Source: Amoebidium appalachense
Lineage: Eukaryota; Ichthyosporea
DNA length: 64,000 nucleotides
Direction of reading: 5' to 3'
NCBI GenBank assembly: GCA_963693365.1
Contig: CAVNZM010000002.1
Span: 62,001-126,000 of the forward strand
Made by a program: the position numbers and the translations under genes. Position 1 is the stretch's first letter; each line of letters starts with the position of its first letter. The notes under the pieces were generated by a model, which saw only the letters and a program-made list of their open reading frames with translations, did no database searches and had not been told where the DNA came from. Below, piece by piece: positions 1-22,907 of this stretch.

Positions 1-344
1 CTGCTATCATCTAGTTACTTCCTAAACTAAATATACCACACAATTTGGGAGTAGTGTTTCAAGTGACCACTTAGATATGTGTGCCTTATAGTGGCTCAAA
101 ACTCTCAGTAAAGGCTCAGTGGATGGGTGTGGCATAGCGCCATAACACGTCTTTGATGCTATAATGAAGGGGGGCCCGGGGGCCAGGGGGGGGGGAGGGG
201 GAGGGGGGAGGTGGGGGGTGGGGGGGGGGGGGGGGGGGGGGGGAGGGGCCCAGGGGCCCGCGGCAGTACCAAGAACCAAGGCCATTGCGAAATCCGGGTT
301 AGTAAATCAACAGACCTTGCAATGTGCATGCTAAGGTCCTCGGA

Positions 345-396
<52 letters not shown>

Positions 397-1187
397 ACAT
401 ACCCACACCCACCCATGGCCACCCACCCACCCACCCACCCAATCTCCCTCCCTCCCCCCACCACCACCACCCATCCCGCGGCAAAAAGACAACAACAAAA
501 AAACAAAACTTGCGCCTGCGCCCGAGTCTTTGATCACCAGCAATAAGCTCTAAAGAGAAGGTCACCACGGTATGCTTGACCAGCTTTACTTTGTTCGATT
601 GGAAAACACTTGGCAATAGAGATATTTGGATGACCATCCGAAGGCAGGAGTTCAAAGTGGTGTCACCTGTACTAAGTACGTTCGTATGTATGTGTGAAGC
701 TCTTTGGGAACTTCAAAGTATTTCACATTTTGTCTGGTTCTAAGCAGGACGCTGCTTCCAACCCCTAGCAGTGCTGAGTATCACCACTCACGTTACACCA
801 ACGATGGCGACATCCAGCCCAGCGGACCGTGCACATCATGATCATGATCGACATTCAAGGTTCTGAAAGTGAATGCACAGACCGACGGAATGCGGTGACT
901 CACTGCCACGACAACAAACCGGGCTGCAACTATGGGGCCTAAAGGATATTCTGTGACTGTGTGGATTCCCTCAGATCCGCTCAGCCAGCCTAAGCCCCGG
1001 ATCTTGCGTCCGGACACACTGCCAGCCTGTGTTCGCCTACAGAGGCTGTGCACGTGTTGGTGCTCTCTCTCAGAGGCAAGGTGACTGAAACCCGCTTCAG
1101 AGAGCTAGGGGCACATTATAGCCACTTGAACACATATTTAGTTGCCAAGTTGCTGGAAAACGGGCAGCCACCGAGGGCGCCCCCATA

Positions 1188-1193
1188 TTTATT
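1188..1193 (-). terminator. Possible AATAAA polyadenylation signal
   Basis: TTTATT on the plus strand reads AATAAA on the minus strand, about 210 bases past the stop codon of the minus-strand gene. Position and orientation suit its 3' UTR, but the hexamer is short and could occur by chance. Confidence 0.35.
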
Positions 1194-1232
1194 GAATGAG
1201 CAGGACAGGCCATAACTAACGCCGGAACCTCA

Positions 1233-1348
1233 GAAGTTTACCCATACATACCGCAGCACAGCCCCAGGCTGCAAGTCAGCAACCACCTATGAAGTTTACC
1301 CATACATTCCGCAGCACAGCCACATGCCGTAAGTAAGCAACCACAAAA
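1233..1348. repeat. 58-bp tandem duplication
   Basis: Two adjacent copies start at 1233 and 1291, each beginning GAAGTTTACCCATACAT and sharing CCGCAGCACAGCC. They differ at scattered positions, so the duplication is not very recent. It lies in the 3' flank of the minus-strand gene. Confidence 0.7.
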
Positions 1349-1400
1349 ACTTCGTGCATTCGAACATCTATCCCTGTCTATTTTTTTCCGCGCGTCTATA

Positions 1401-2276
1401 CTATTGTGCACACAGGCGTGCGCGCAGTGCCAGCTGCTGTGTGGCCAGCAGGTTGTTTTCCTCGACCAGTGCCTCTGTCATCCTCTGCATGTTAGCCACA
1501 AACAGGGCCCTCTCAGCTGCGTCCATGCCCCCCGCCACGTGCTCTATCTGCACGCGCAGGTCCTCTGTGGACCGCTGGCCCAGGTCCAGCTTCTGGAAGT
1601 GCCAGCGTCTGCTGTTGGCCTGCGACTGGTCGGGGCTGTCTGTGTCGCTGCTGAGGTCGCTGCTCTCTTCCTGCGCCCTCTGCTCGTCCCTGACTATGTC
1701 CTCGACCCTCCTGCGGCCTATCCACGCCACCTTCTTGCCGTAGCGGATAAAGGGGTTTTTTCTGAGCTTGGCCTCCCTCTCGCCCAGCGCCTGCGACCTG
1801 ACGCCCTGCAGCCTGCCCAGCAGCTCGTCCCTCTGCCGGTAGTCGCCCAGCCGCAGCGTGACGTCGCAGTCGGCCGTGACCACGTGCAGCTCGCAGTCCC
1901 CATGCTTGCGGAACACCCGTGCGTGGCTGATGTCTGCCCGCACCACAGCCTCGCCCCGGTGGTCGAGCAGCGCCAGGCTGTGCGCGTGCAGGTCCAGCAC
2001 GGCTATGTGCGGCACCCACAGGCTCATGCCCAGCGCCAGCGGTCGGTCCAGCAGCACATGCGTGGCCCACACCTCCTTGCGGGCCTGCCGCGGCACCACC
2101 TGCTCGGCCCACACACACGCAAACCCTGCCTGCACCTGCGTGTCCACGAGGGGCCGCAGACTGAAGAGGGACGCAAGCGCAGTGAGGGGGTTGGACGCGC
2201 GCCGTTCGGCCGTGCTGGGGGTGGGCTCGGTGGCGGTGTTGGGGGCCTGGGCCTCTAAAGGCACCGTGGCCGCCAT
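1401..2276 (-). CDS. Hypothetical protein, possible PH-like domain, C-terminal coiled coil
   Basis: A single open frame encodes 291 residues, from ATG at 2276 (context AAGAATGGCG, a good start context) to TAG at 1401. Codon use matches the other genes of the window, which argues for a real gene. Residues 1-45 are low-complexity and Ala/Thr/Pro-rich. Residues about 46-160 alternate short strand-like hydrophobic segments and end in a helix (HVVTADCDVTLRLGDYRQRD, then ELLGRLQG), a pattern like a PH or PH-like fold; this is inference from pattern only. Residues 165-195 are basic. Residues 196-225 are acidic and Ser-rich. Residues 250-288 form a leucine-rich amphipathic helix likely to be a coiled coil. 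No catalytic motif is visible, and I do not recognise the family. An adaptor or membrane-associated role would fit. No intron is needed. Confidence 0.68.
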   Translation of the reverse strand: MAATVPLEAQAPNTATEPTPSTAERRASNPLTALASLFSLRPLVDTQVQAGFACVWAEQVVPRQARKEVWATHVLLDRPLALGMSLWVPHIAVLDLHAHSLALLDHRGEAVVRADISHARVFRKHGDCELHVVTADCDVTLRLGDYRQRDELLGRLQGVRSQALGEREAKLRKNPFIRYGKKVAWIGRRRVEDIVRDEQRAQEESSDLSSDTDSPDQSQANSRRWHFQKLDLGQRSTEDLRVQIEHVAGGMDAAERALFVANMQRMTEALVEENNLLATQQLALRARLCAQ

Positions 2277-4439
2277 TCTTAACAATTGTGGCTGCACTAC
2301 CAATAACCGGTGTGGGAAAAGGTGCAAAGTCTGCCTTGGCCTGCTTGGAGGCAGGAAGAACTCGGACAACGCTACGCTGTATGGCCAAATATGTAAGTTA
2401 TGGCTGTTGTGCACGCATATAGTCGCAATATGTATGCGTCTAGCTATTGTGTATGCCCTTCCCAGTCAAAGTAGAGTGGACTTTTCAGTTTCAAGCCTGC
2501 AGCGCAAAACTACGCAGAGTTTTGTTTACAGCCTAAAGTGCAGCACTGGGTGCACTAAAGTGGTGAGCACGGCACCCAATCAGAATGGTGCCCGGCCAAC
2601 CAATAGCATCGCTGCTTCATATAACGGCTCTCTCTCCTAGATCGGCTGCAAACACCGGTACCAGAATCTGATCAGATAAGGCACGGTAGGAAGACAGTGC
2701 AGCTCAGTGAGCAGAGGATTTGTGGTGTTGGAGCTTAACATAACTACTAAATATAAACAGTATACACAAGAGGCATAAAGTGTGGGGCAACTCTCCAGCA
2801 CTGTTCAATGATGGCCACTGGCGCCGCATGCATGTGCGGCCCACGTGCGCGGCTCAGCGGCGAGGAGCTCACTTCATCATAGTTGAGTGGCCAATGTCAA
2901 AATGCATGCTCGCAGGGCTATGATCTGCCTGCATGTCTACGGAGCACAAGCGTCAGTGAAGCACGCCGGGAACAAATTGTAAAAATACATATAAAATATC
3001 AATAGCGTCATTAAGACCTACATTACACATGGTGGGTGTTTTCTCTTCCGTAGGCTCACTTTCCTCACGGTGAGTCACGAAATTTGGTTGAGTCGACGTC
3101 GTACTGAAATTCCTGGAAATCAAACAGCCAATTGATGCGCGGAATTTCAACGACCACAAATTGCTTCCGACCACCAGTACATACTACATATGTAGGGGCT
3201 CAATTTTTTGTTTTGAGAAATCCATTCTGGTGAAATTTTGTGTCACAAGATTTTGAATAGAAGCAAGGTGTTTTCAAGCTGCCAAATGTCAGCAACAAAT
3301 GAATTTTTTTTCACAATAAATTGTTAAATAAGAGATATTGTGAATTATACAGCTATTTGACATTTCAATAGTATACGATATATATAAACAATTTTGGAAG
3401 CTTTTTGATTGTTGGTGCCCGCTTCTTGAACCACAGTACAGCTTGGAGGGGTGCAAAAGATCTGAATCGACTCCTGCCCGCAGCCCACCGTTCAACAGTT
3501 TCTTCTCACTAAGCTTAGCTCAGTACAGCAAGCAAAGGGCATAAATTTTTACGTCCTAAATAAGAGGGTTTAGGGTTGTTTTCGGTTATCGGTTATTATG
3601 CGCACATTACGCGACTGCACTAGCACACGTACTGCCGCAAACACCGTCATGTAGGGCTGTGATTGGTCATCATGTGGAGCCAATGGCCTTGGCGACCTTT
3701 ACACGTTATTGTATACCTGGATTCCTGAATTCACAAATATGAGCTGATACATACTTGTGTCACGCCCACCATACGCCCTATGGAGGTAGAAAACTATTAA
3801 AAATACTATTAGGTGACAACGTTATATATTTTTCCTTATTCTATCATTTTTAATGAGATCTAACAGCACAGACAAAGTCAAAGAGCGCATAGGAGTGATA
3901 CGACACCTCATGTGAACTTCCGCATGGGGAACTTCGCCCGGCTACACTTCCAGAAGCCGCTGCATACCAATTCGATATCACGATAAAAAGCGGAAGATTC
4001 AAATATTCCAGGTAACCGTTGCAAACAACATGCTGCATGCACATGTACACGTGCCATGTTAGCATTTACATACAGGTACACTGTACAGCGACTCACCTGT
4101 GAATGAAGTGCATGTGGTGCCTATGGCAGTGGGTATCTTCAGAAAGCTCTTCGACCTCTGTAAAATGCTGAAGATATATGTTCTTTGTACTGATGCACAG
4201 CAGTAGGGTGCTTTGTTTATCGTTTAAAGATACACTGGATACTGCCCTGTTTCATGCAGTACTTGGTGGCTGTACGCGTCGCAGAGGAAGACTTAAACTT
4301 GATACAAACCTGAATCGAGCTCTTCTGCGCCGCCTTGGGCGGTTTGGCCAGCCGTAATGGTGAAGGAGGTATGGGCTGTGGGTTCTGTTTCCCTGCGTGT
4401 CCAGCGAGCTCTGTTCCCTTTGCCCTACCTACCCTCCAT
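2277..4439. other. Intergenic region, no secure gene
   Basis: This covers the upstream side of the minus-strand gene plus about 1.8 kb of mixed to AT-rich sequence. A tiny plus-strand ORF of 24 codons starts at 2808, downstream of the promoter-like motifs at 2576-2625. A short basic minus-strand frame near 4217-4360 (ending CIFKR, stop) looks protein-like but matches no family I can name. AT-rich stretches at 3200-3420 and 3780-3850 look non-coding. Confidence 0.5.
2576..2625 (+). promoter_or_regulatory. Orphan promoter-like array: two CCAAT boxes and TATAAC
   Basis: CCAAT occurs at 2576-2580 (as CCCAATCA) and 2600-2604 (as ACCAATAGC), followed by TATAAC at 2620-2625 in plus orientation. The order CCAAT, CCAAT, TATA is that of a compact RNA polymerase II promoter. 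CCAAT boxes work in either direction, so they may instead serve the minus-strand gene starting 300 bases away. The TATA-like element points toward a region without a clear ORF, so a plus transcript would be non-coding or start with the 24-codon ORF at 2808. Confidence 0.35.
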
Positions 4440-4517
4440 ATACATCTTTCTCCACCTACACTTCCCCCAATTTCCTTACCCAATTCATCTTCCGCTTTCA
4501 AACGAGTAATAACCGCT

Positions 4518-4575
<58 letters not shown>

Positions 4576-4736
4576 CCCCCCCCCCCCCCCTTCCTTCCTC
4601 CCTCCCTCCCTCCCTCCCTCCCTCGCCCCCTCCCTCCCTCCCTCCCTCCCTCTCTCTCTCTCTCTCTCCCCCTCTCTCCCTCCCTCCCTCCCTCCCTCCC
4701 TCCCTCGCTCCCTTCCTCCCTCCCTTCCTCCCTCCC

Positions 4737-4768
<32 letters not shown>

Positions 4769-5068
4769 TTCTCTCTCTCCTCTCTCTCTTTCTCTCCCTC
4801 CCCCCGTCTTCCCCCCTCTCACAACCCTCACCCCCTTCACACAGTCTTTCTCTCTTTTTAACTTTCTCCTCTCTTTCTCTCTTCCCCCCCCCCCCCCCCT
4901 CCCCCCGCTCCCCTCTCTTGATCTCTCGCTGTCTTCCTCCCCCTTCTGCATCTTTCTTTCTCTCTCTTTCTCCGCCCCTCCTTTCCCCACCCCCCGCACC
5001 CCTTCTCCCCGCCTCACACAACCACACACACAAACACAAACACAAACACACACACACACACACACACA

Positions 5069-5144
<76 letters not shown>

Positions 5145-5364
5145 TCTATCTATCTATCTATCTATGTACATATCTATATCCTCCCCCCCCCCCCCCCCCC
5201 CCATTTTCTGTTACCTCTTGCGTTCTGTCTGCACCCCCCCCCCCCCCCCCCTCCCCTCCCCCCCTCCCTTCCTCCCTATTCCCTCCCCTCCCCCCCCCTC
5301 GTGTTCCTATGATTATTTCTGCCCCCTCCCCCCCCCCCACCCCGGCCCTCCGGGACTCCCACCC

Positions 5365-5400
<36 letters not shown>

Positions 5401-5949
5401 CCCGTTCCCCCTTCCCGCTTCCGCCCTCCCCCGCTCAAACCACCCCCCACCCCCACCTTTTCTGTTTTTTCCAATAAACATTTCTCTCTCGCTCTCCCTT
5501 TGCTCGCCCCCCCCCCCCCCCCCCCCCTCCCCCCCCCCTCCCCTCCCCTCCCCCCCTCCCTCCCCCCCCCCCCCCCTCTCTCATTCGTTTCCTCTGTTTG
5601 TCTCTCTCTCTCTCTTCCCCCCTCCCCAACCCTCCCCTCCCTCCCCCGCTTTCCCATCTCCCTCCCTGAGAGCATGCCCGTCCTCCCTCCCTGGCTCCAG
5701 TCACTTACCCCCCCCCCCCAACCAACCACCACCCCGACCCTTTACAACATTATTTCTGTTCGAGTATTTGTAACCCCCCCCCCCCCCCCCCCCTTCTTCT
5801 AAACCATCCTGCTGGTTTACCCCCTCTGCTTTCACTCCTTTCCCTCCCTCTTCCCCTCCCCCCGTCCACCCTCCCAAACACCCCTTCCCCGATGCTGCCC
5901 CTTGTCGTTGCTTTTCTTCCCGCTCTCTTCGCACTCCTGTATGCCCCCC

Positions 5950-5982
<33 letters not shown>

Positions 5983-6120
5983 CACACACACAAACACGCA
6001 CACACACACATGCGAACCACCACAGCCGCCCCCACATGTCCATTTATGCATTTTTTTTTTCTTTTTGTTCTTTGCTCCATTTGTAAAGAGTGCCCCCCCC
6101 CCCCCCCCCCCCCCCTGTCC
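4440..6120. repeat. 1.7-kb polypyrimidine/polypurine tract
   Basis: The plus strand is almost entirely C and T: (CT)n, (CCCT)n, C runs of 12 to 36 and a (CA)n patch at 5025-5070, with a (CT)n block directly after it to 5138. Long ORFs here (Ser/Leu/Pro-rich on plus, Glu/Arg/Gly-rich on minus) are repeat translations and are not called. The tract lies just upstream of the first exon I can support for the THADA-like gene, so it may sit in the promoter or first intron. Confidence 0.9.
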
Positions 6121-6280
6121 TTAGTTTCTGCTTGTGCTCAGCCTTGTGTGTGCCACATGCATGCTGGATTGTTTGCAGCCTTGGTGCCCTAGCACTAGTC
6201 GTCTGTCTGTGAGTGCCTTGTTCTGCCCCCCACCCCCACTGTGCCTTGCTTGATGCACAGACACTCACGAACACCCCCAG

Positions 6281-18583
<12,303 letters not shown>

Positions 18584-18796
18584 ACGGTGCTAGCCACATG
18601 GATTTATTGTTTGCTGCCGGCACGTGCATAGTTTCCAATTATTAGCATGAATGTGATACAGTGAGTGCATGAATGCCCCCTGCTGTGTATGAAGCACAGA
18701 CATAGTTATGGGCTGCTGAAGTCCATACAACCGATCACTGCCCAGATACGCTGCTTCGTTTTTTAGTCTGTTCGTCTATAGTCACAGCTCGATATC

Positions 18797-18832
<36 letters not shown>

Positions 18833-19268
18833 TGGTGACACTCCGGGGGGACGCTATATCGTAATGTTTCCGTGTTCAATTGCCCGAGGCCCCAAATCGG
18901 TGACATTGCGGGGGGGCGCTATATAGTGGGGGCGCCATAACATGCGGTGACTGCGTTAGTTGTTTGTAGGAGGTGGTAGGTATATGGACTAATTATAGAT
19001 GGGGGCTGGACTCCCCTGGCTCAATCTAGTGCCGCCCATTGCTGCTGGCCTTCTAGTTGGTGCTATTTTGGGCAGAGGGCCAATGGGCATCAAGACGGCA
19101 TGGCCATGGGGGCAGGTGGGGGCCTGCATGGGGGGGCAGTGGGCCAGTAGATGGCTGACATCGGCCCGACTCAGTGGCTGACCCGACTCGGATAGGCGCT
19201 CCTGGGGGGATGGGAGGATTAGTTGGTATGTGGAGAAAAGATCTAGGCGATGTACGTGTGTGTGTGTG

Positions 19269-19318
<50 letters not shown>

Positions 19319-19589
19319 AGGGAATGCACGTCAAGAGCAGGATGCCTGTTGCATGCACAGGGACGTGCAGCATCTGTGAACACTAAACACACGGCTCGCT
19401 GTGTGCAATCAGGCACACGCAGGCAGCAAAGGTATGTGGAAGTTGAGGGATCACGTGCACATAAAACAAGGAACACGAGTGCATTCGTGTGTGCACGTGT
19501 AGAGGGGTGCAGTCACCCATGCATGCATGCACGTGCTAGGCACACACAGGCTTGCGCAGGATCATGATGGGCACACACACAAATACTAA
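18584..19589. other. Intergenic region between convergent genes
   Basis: About 1 kb between the stop of the THADA-like gene and the stop of the PMS1-like gene holds a C run of about 36 at 18798-18832, two diverged copies of a 26-bp motif (GGTGACA, CGGGGG, CGCTATAT) at about 18834 and 18899, and a G run of about 48 at 19270-19318. No gene is seen. Confidence 0.6.
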
Positions 19590-19590
19590 T

Positions 19591-19634
<44 letters not shown>

Positions 19635-22600
19635 AGGTGCCCGTACCGCCTGGTGCCTGAGGTATTGTTCTATTTTCTTTGGCCGGGGCCATGGCGGCTG
19701 CATGTTGTGGCCGGCCAGGAGCTCTGCTAATGCACTTAGCACTCGGAGCATTCCCCCCCCCCCCCCCCCCCCCCCTTCCTCCCCCCCACTCACCCACCCA
19801 CCCTCCCAACACCACCACCACCACCACGTCCCACTACTCCTGTGCCAGATCCCTTCTCCCCCACCCCCCCACCCACCCAGCCAGCCAGCCACCAACCCAC
19901 CGAAACCTCCACCACAACCGATCACCCCTTTCCAGTGTCACACCACCCATCCCCACCACCAAACCGCAGCTCCCCTCCAAGCCACCACTACCAACAGCAC
20001 CACCCCCCGTTTCCCCCCCCTCCCCCCAATGTCCCACCGACCGCACCTCATTCCCCTCCCTCTTTCCCCCTGTGAAAAAGAAAAACACCACCATCCACCA
20101 GCACCTTCATCCCTGTCCTCATAAAAAATACTCCACGCACCAGCCCCCCCCCCCCCACACACACGCACCCAGTAGCTCCAGCAGGTCCTCTGGGCCAATC
20201 CCCTTCATGGCCCCACACACCCCCACCAGCTCCACCACTGCAGCCTGCCCTGGCCCCCCTGCAGCACGTGGTCAGTGGGCTGAACACATGGGGGGGTCTG
20301 ATATTTTGGTGCTGTGATGCATGTGGGGACATACTTGTCTGTGTTGTGCTTGGGGGGGTCGTATGCTCGTTTGTGTTGTGCATGGGGGGGTCACAAACTT
20401 CCACATCAGGGGGGGTCACCTACTTAGATGTGCATGGGGGTCACATAGTTCTATGGTGCATGTGGTCACTTCTGTGTTGGGGGTCATATATATGTTGTGG
20501 GGGGGGGGGGAGGTTGGAGGCATACATCCATGCTGTGCGTGGGGGATAACACACTTATATGTTCTGGGGTCACCTACTGCTGTAAGCCCTTATGTCGAAG
20601 CCACTGACCAGCAGTGGGTGGCTGGCTGGGTCGGCCCAGTGGCTAGGCCCAGGCAGCAGCTGCTGCAGCAGCCCATCATGGCAACCAAGGGTGCTGGCGG
20701 TGGAGGGTGAGGGTTAGGCTGGATATGGGCAACCACACCAATATGGGTGCACGTAACCCCCACACCAACATGGGTGCACATAACAACCACACCAATATGG
20801 GTGCACATACCCGGGGCCCAGGGGAATGGGCGCCGGCAGGGGGGCAGCAGGCAGGACCCTGCTGGTGGTCAGGCGTTGCAATGCCACGGTTTCTTCAAGT
20901 CTGCAGACAGGGGGTGAGGGTGTGTGTGTGCTTGCACGTGCCATGCATGTGTGTGCTTGCACGTGACAGGCATGTGTGTGCTTGCACGTGCCATGCATGT
21001 GTGTGCTTGCACGTGACATGGCATGTGTGCTTGCACACGCCATGCATGTGTGTGCTTGCACGTGACAGACATGTGTGTGCTTGCACGTGCCATGCATGTG
21101 TGTGCTTGCACGTGACATGGCATGTGTGCTTGCACACACCATGCATGTGTGTGCTTGCACGTGACAGACATGTGTGTGCTTGCACGTGCCATGCATGTGT
21201 GTGCTTGCACGTGACAGGCATGTGTGCTTGCACGTGCCATGCATGTGTGCTTGCACGTGACAGGCATGTGTGCTTGCACGTGCCATGCATGTGTGCTTGC
21301 ACGTGCCATTAATGTGTGCTTGTACGTGCCATGCATGTGTGCTTGCACGTGACAGGCATGTGCTTGCACGTGCCATGCATGTGTGCTTGCACGTGCCATT
21401 GATGTGTGCTTGCACGTGCCATGCATGTGTGCTTGCACGTGACAGGCATGTGTGCTTGCACGTGCCATTAATGTGTGCTTGTACGTGCCATGCATGTGTG
21501 CTTGCACGTGACAGGCATGTGCTTGCACGTGCCATGCATGTGTGCTTGCACGTGCCTTTGATGTGTGCTTGCACGTGCCATGCATGTGTGCTTGCACGTG
21601 ACAGGCATGTGTGCTTGCACGTGCCATGCATGAGTGGTTGTGGAGGTGCCCAGTATCATGCATGCTAATGGGTTATTGTGTGGGTGTGATGGTGCTATTG
21701 GCCACGCATGTGTTGTGCTCTGTTGTAAACTGCCGGCCCTACCTCCTCTGCCCGGCCACGTGCAGCATGCCGCCAGCCAGCACCACCCACAGGCCAGACC
21801 CAGCAGCCCCAACCACCCGCTGCCTTCCGCTGTCATCTGTGAACACACTGATCAGTGCTCCCGGAGCAGTAAGGGCGGGGGGGGGATAAAAGTGGGCTAT
21901 CATACCCATAAAGGGGACACAAGAAAGCAATCCATTCCAACCAAGGACAGCCAGGGGGGGGGGGGGAACCTTGCTGTGCCCTTGGCTGCTGCCATCTATT
22001 CTTGATGCGTGCAAATGAAAACCTAACGGTGGCCGTTGCACCCTCCACCCCTTCTGCCCCCACAGGCCCCTCTCTTGCCTTTGGGGCCACCACTATCGGT
22101 CTGGGTGGGTCCTGGGGCCTGGGCAGGGGTTTGACTTGGGGTGCCTTGGACTTGAGTTGCAGCCGGCAGGGGGGGGTCTTTACGTGCAATCGGCACAGTG
22201 TAAATGGGTCGGTCTGGGGGTCGGGATGGGGGCTGCAGGGAGAGGGGGGATGGAGGGTGGGGGGCTGGCACTGGGCGCCGGGCGGGAGGTAGAACGGGGG
22301 CAGAGGTAGGTGCAGGGGAGATAGGAGCTAGGGATGGCCGGTGGGGTGGTGGGCCTGATGGGGCCTGGGCTGGTGGGGGGGCTGCTATTGGTCCCCCTGC
22401 AGGGGCCATGGACCTCCCTGCAGGGGCCATGGACCCCTTTGCCTGCCTGGCCTCCAGCAGTCTGATGTGCTGCTGCAGGATGGGGGATGGTGCTGCACGG
22501 GTGGCTGCAGGGGAAGGGGGCCGGGCTGGGGGCAGGTCCAGGGGGGCGGGGGGGCAGGGCCTCTTGGCTGGGGGGCTAGCTGGGTGGCTGGCTGGGCGCT

Positions 22601-22814
22601 TACTGGCTGACGGCTCATTTTCTTTGCCCGGGGCCCTGGGAGGCGGGGCTGCCTGCTTGGGTGGGTGGGTGGCGGCTGGGGTCTGGGCAGAGAGGGTGGG
22701 GGCAGTCGGGGTTGGTGTGTTTGGCCGTGACCGTTTTGCAGGTGGCTCCTTGGGTGGGGGGGGGGCTGCAATGGCAGTCAGTTGGCACGGTCACGGCGCA
22801 CACGAACAAATACA

Positions 22815-22907
<93 letters not shown>

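Larger units (their letters stand above)
1..1400. other. Non-coding flank with long G and C runs
   Basis: No credible gene is seen here. A G-rich block at about 165-255 (longest pure run about 21 G) is followed some 100 bases later by a 33-C run near 350-382, then a short (CA)n and a (CCCA)n-like stretch. The G and C blocks could pair as a long hairpin on either strand. The remaining sequence to 1400 is ordinary mixed composition; its short ORFs resemble no family I know. It forms the 3' flank of the minus-strand gene ending at 1401. Confidence 0.6.

Noticed and set aside
1404-2640. Overlapping plus-strand ORFs of 284 and 260 codons
   Set aside because: Shadows of the minus-strand gene in GC-rich sequence; composition is unbalanced and the minus frame has the better start context.
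4335-5802. Long Ser/Leu/Pro and Glu/Arg/Gly ORFs on both strands
   Set aside because: They are translations of (CT)n, (CCCT)n and poly-C; no non-repetitive residues, no family pattern.
20714-21668. ORFs of His-Val-Gln-Ala and Cys-Leu-His repeats over the 0.7-kb array
   Set aside because: Minisatellite translation; it lies in an intron between two phase-matched PMS1-like exons.
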